Source: UBA7396 sp036172015
GTDB taxonomy: Bacteria > Patescibacteriota > Gracilibacteria > BD1-5 > UBA6164
Direction: 5' to 3'
Assembly: GCA_036172015.1 (NCBI GenBank)
Contig: JAVHSE010000049.1
Coordinates: 1-11,300, forward strand
Length of the DNA stretch: 11,300 nt
Shown here: positions 8,563 through 11,300 of the stretch, one piece after another
Layout of the letters: the number at the start of each line of letters is the position of its first letter
Numbering within the stretch: the stretch's first letter is position 1
The notes under the pieces: model-generated
Told to the model about the DNA's origin: nothing
The model's database searches: none
The model's input: only the letters and a program-made list of their open reading frames with translations
Program-made: the position numbers and the translations under genes

Positions 8563-10011
8563 TTATGCAAATTCTTCTGTATAAATATGAATAAATCATT
8601 TTTCACTCAGTACTTTTTTGGTTGATTCAACAACTCCAGGATTTCCACAAATATAGAACTCAGTATGATTTTCAAAATCTTCTTCACTGACATCAATTCT
8701 TCAAAAATGGCAAAATTCGACTTGTTCTTTTGAAAGACATGTTTTTATGTGTAAATTTGGAATATGGGTGAGTTCGTTGGTATAAAAAAGATCTCAAAAA
8801 GTAGCAACTCAAAAATATAATTTTTTATTTATATCATCAGGAGTATGCAATAGCATTGAATAAATTGGAGATAATCCAGTTCATGTAGCAATAAATACTT
8901 TTGGATTTTGAGTATTTTGTAATTGAAAATTTCCAGAAATTCAAGTATATAAAAGTATATCTCAAACTTTTATGTGTGGAAAAAGCATTCCAGCTCTTCC
9001 ATTTGGTTTCAGTTTTATCAGAAAAGTAAAAATATTTCCATTTTTATTTGCAATTGAATAACTTCTATTAAATTTTCATAAATTATCACAAAATGCAAAA
9101 GTCATAAATTGTCCACTGATATATGAAAGATCTTTTTTGATATCAACTTGTAATTCAATGACATTTTCATTGAGATATTTTATACTGACAATTTCACTTT
9201 CAAAAGTTTCTATTTCTCACTCTAAGAGTATAAAATCACTTTTTCATACTCCACAAACAGGGCAAACCCAATTATCTGGAATATCTTCAAATTTTGTTCC
9301 AGGAAGTATTCCACTGTCTGGATCTCAAATATTTTCATCATAAATATATCAGCAAGGTATACAATACCATTTTGGTCCAGTAGAAAAATCTATGAGAGTA
9401 TTTTTTGTTTTTTTATAAGCATATATATAAGCTCATAACCATAATCAAAATGCAAGTAAAGGTCATATATCTCACTTGATCAAAAACATATGAATCACAA
9501 CAAACAGAAACATAGAATATGAAAGTCTTTGAAGTATTTTCCAATATTTTCATAAAATATGAGTAAAAAATCCATTTGAAGTAAAAAGAAGAGGAAGTGA
9601 TACTAATAAAGCAAGCATTCACCGAAATTTATAAAATTTATATTTCCGATTGTATTCATCGAAAAAAAATGCATATATATTTTCATAATTATTGATTTTT
9701 ATAAAACCAAGAGTATGAGCGATACCAAATATTCAAACTAAAATAGCCAGTTCTCTTCTAAATTTTGATACGAATTGAAATATTTTACACTTTGGAAATA
9801 TATCTCGTAATGGTCGTATAAACATAACGATTAAGAGTAAAATCCAAGAATAATTTCAAAACTCTTTATAAGTGTCAAATGGATAGACCCAAACTATGAT
9901 ACTCGTAAGAGAAAAAAGAAGAATAAATATTTTTATGTGTTTTATATATGGAGATAGTTTTTGAATATATTTTTCAACTATTTCAGCGAACTGTAAAAAG
10001 AAAGAAGACAT
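8563..10011 (-). CDS. Ferric-reductase-like membrane domain fused to rubredoxin and FAD/NAD(P) ferredoxin-reductase domain
   Basis: A 482-residue three-part redox protein, ATG 10011 to TAA 8563-8565. Residues about 25-210 form a multi-helix membrane domain like ferric reductase/MsrQ (YedZ) heme proteins: RRELAILVGIFGIAHTLGF with His99, and FVVIHMF with His174. The position that is His in the MsrQ LHRL.Y motif is Gln161 here (ILQRLSY). Residues about 214-263 are a full rubredoxin: C217xxC220, DPDSGILPGTKFEDIPDNW, C250xxC253G, K and F. Residues about 270-482 are a ferredoxin-NAD(P) reductase-like module: RSYSIA for FAD, GISGNFQL, IATGTGLSPI for the nucleotide, GDLFYTNEL, and CGNPGVVESTKKVL near the end. 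Predicted flow is NAD(P)H to FAD to rubredoxin iron to membrane heme, or the reverse. It starts 23 bp after the FMN_bind gene and ends 1 bp before apbE. The start was chosen as the first ATG after the upstream stop. Confidence 0.92.
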
Positions 10012-10034
10012 AAGAGAAAAAATAAAAAATTATA

Positions 10035-11300
10035 TTAACTTGCTTTTGTAGTAGTATCAACTTTTGGTTTTTGTATGACTGGAGCTTGTGCAACTGGTTT
10101 TTTAGGAGCTGGAATTACAGCTGGAGCTTGTACAATCGGAGTTGATACGACTGGTTTTTGAGTTTGAGGGATTATAGGTTTTTTTGGAGTAGTTGCAACT
10201 ATTTTAGTTGTATTTGTTTTTGCTTTTGTTGCAACACGAATAGGAGTCTGTTTTGGTTTGATTGCAATACTCTGTTGAGGAGGAAGAGCATTTTTATTTA
10301 AATAATCAATTGCTTCATTGTATGAGAGAAATGATTGTTTCGCAAATAATCCATCAGCTTTTTGAATTTCAACTTTACCATTATTTTCAATAATACTATA
10401 ATTTTTACCATTGAGTGCTTTATAAGTAGAAGTTTTTATAGCAAGTGATGGAGTGATTTTTGATGCTAAAATAGTATTGAAATCTTTTAATATTTTGATT
10501 TTTTTTGCAAAATTATCAACCATATTAGAATCAAGTGTTTTTGCTTGTAAGAGCATAGTTTGAACAATCATTTTTTTACTTTTTATTATGATTGCTTTTA
10601 ATTTTGTATTTTTTTCTTGTTGTGTTTTATTTTTGAAAAGAGTATCAATACGATTGGAAAAAATATTTTTATCTTGAGTACTTAATGTTTTATAGAGAGA
10701 TACTTCTTTTTGTCCTCTATTGATACCAGATTGTGTTTGAGAAAGAGTATCGATTCATATTTTATTTATCACTGTTGATCATGAATTTGATATTTCGCTT
10801 TCAGTTTGAATAATATTTTCATTTTTTGGAGCAATAATAATTATTTCTTCAGGAATATTATCTACAGGATTTTCATTACTCACAGACGATATATTTGTTT
10901 CCATAGCTTGTGAGAGTGCATTATCAATAGCATCTTTTATTGCTTTTGAAGTTCATGAAGCTCATGTAAGAGTATCAATTGTTATATTTTGAGTTGATAT
11001 CATTTTTGCTAATACAGTTTCTCATTGACTTTTTGTATAGAGTCAATTTCCAGAAGGAGTAAAATTGAGAAATTTTGCATTTGTTATTTTTCACTCAGAA
11101 ATAGTTATTTCAACGGTATAATCAATTTTTCATCCAGGAAATGAATAGTATCATACTCAAGAATAAGTTCCATTTTTATATATTACTGCTGTTGATGAAG
11201 TTTGATTTTGTGTTTCAGTTACTATGGGTGTAATTGGTATTACTGGAGTTATTACTACCGGTGTTTCAGTTACTACCGGTGTTTCAGTTACTACCGGTGT
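10035..11300 (-). CDS. FMN_bind-domain flavoprotein with Thr/Pro-rich linkers (N-terminus outside window)
   Basis: The last 421 residues of a protein whose 5' end lies beyond 11300; stop TAA 10035-10037. Residues are counted from the window edge. Residues 1-40 are a TETPVV-repeat linker. Residues about 41-133 form an FMN_bind domain: YKNGTYSGVGYYSFPGG, then VEITISEGKITNAKF, and DTLTGASGTSKAIKDAIDNAL, matching the NqrC/RnfG-type flavinylation motif. After it come about 200 Lys/Asn/Ser-rich, partly helical residues without a recognised fold, then a Pro/Ala/Val/Lys tail (about 340-421, for example KPVVSTPIVQAPAVIPAPKK) like a cell-envelope linker. FMN_bind proteins are usually exported one-electron carriers. 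Whether this one has a signal peptide or membrane anchor cannot be seen. It is first of the visible operon genes and is the obvious substrate for ApbE. The Ser/Thr/Pro content suggests an extended surface protein. Confidence 0.88.
10956..10976 (-). other. Predicted ApbE flavinylation site (DTLTGAS)
   Basis: The peptide DTLTGAS fits the D..[S/T]GA[T/S] sequence to which ApbE attaches FMN. The acceptor would be the final residue, here Ser (codon at 10956-10958) rather than the usual Thr. The glycine in the motif is a TGA codon, as is the one just after the Ser, so the site is invisible under the standard code. Confidence 0.75.
11254..11300. repeat. 18-bp tandem repeat in the coding region, continuing past the window edge
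   Basis: ACTACCGGTGTTTCAGTT occurs twice perfectly (11254-11271, 11272-11289), then 11 bases of a third copy reach the end of the window. On the coding (minus) strand each unit encodes TETPVV. More diverged Thr/Pro/Val units follow inside the gene. Copy number beyond the window is unknown. Confidence 0.9.

Noticed and set aside
10038..10250. Pro/Ala/Val/Lys tail as a TonB or histone-like domain
   Set aside because: Composition only; no TonB C-terminal fold or defined repeat period follows before the stop.
1..11300. Reading the many in-frame TGA codons as frameshifts, nonsense mutations or pseudogenes
   Set aside because: TGA falls at conserved glycines in unrelated families and the frames otherwise run uninterrupted to TAA; recoding explains all of them at once.
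1..11300. TGA as tryptophan (Mycoplasma-type code)
   Set aside because: Aligned positions require Gly (GGD, GTG, GRGGR, rubredoxin CG) and TGG remains in use at conserved Trp positions such as the rubredoxin DNW.
1..11300. CRISPR array, tRNA or rRNA genes
   Set aside because: No regularly spaced repeats with unique spacers, no cloverleaf with a TTCGA-type arm, and no rRNA core motif seen on either strand by eye.

Overview
The window is AT-rich (about 25-27% GC by hand counts of sample lines) and reads correctly only if UGA is decoded as glycine (translation table 25). Every recognisable gene is broken into pieces under the standard code. Each becomes one full-length frame when TGA is Gly, with TGA at invariant glycines: the motif-VI arginine-finger region of the PriA-like helicase, the GGD of ApbE, the GTG of the NAD-binding loop, and the Mur ligase KGS. 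All eight frames read this way end in TAA (the eighth begins outside the window). This points to a Gracilibacteria or Absconditabacteria (SR1)-type member of the Patescibacteria/CPR. The window cannot tell these two apart.

Left part (1-4135). A MurF-like Mur ligase lacks the usual N-terminal substrate-binding domain (minus strand). Next is a small unidentified ORF with its own promoter and terminator, higher GC, a Shine-Dalgarno site and a TGA as its apparent stop (minus strand). Then come a PriA-like protein holding only the zinc and C-terminal helicase half (plus) and a complete DNA polymerase sliding clamp, dnaN (plus).

Middle (4136-7617). After a clear terminator lies a 732-residue polytopic membrane protein resembling VirB6/TrbL-type type IV secretion channel components (plus). 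It converges on a MoxR-family AAA+ ATPase gene (minus) across a tandem pair of bidirectional hairpins. The 100-N run between them is flanked by an exact 55-bp direct duplication. This looks like a scaffolding artefact in which two overlapping contigs were not merged.

Right part (7689-11300, minus strand) is the most interesting. A tight three-gene operon (23 bp and 1 bp spacings) runs in transcription order: a Thr/Pro-rich protein with an FMN_bind domain and a DTLTGAS flavinylation motif (5' end outside the window); a single-chain fusion of ferric-reductase-like heme membrane domain, rubredoxin and FAD/NAD(P) ferredoxin-reductase domain; and ApbE, the enzyme that attaches FMN covalently to FMN_bind proteins. 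Together they predict an electron-transfer chain from NAD(P)H through FAD, rubredoxin iron and membrane heme to a covalently flavinylated carrier. This is inferred from domains and gene order. Substrate, topology and final acceptor are not visible here.
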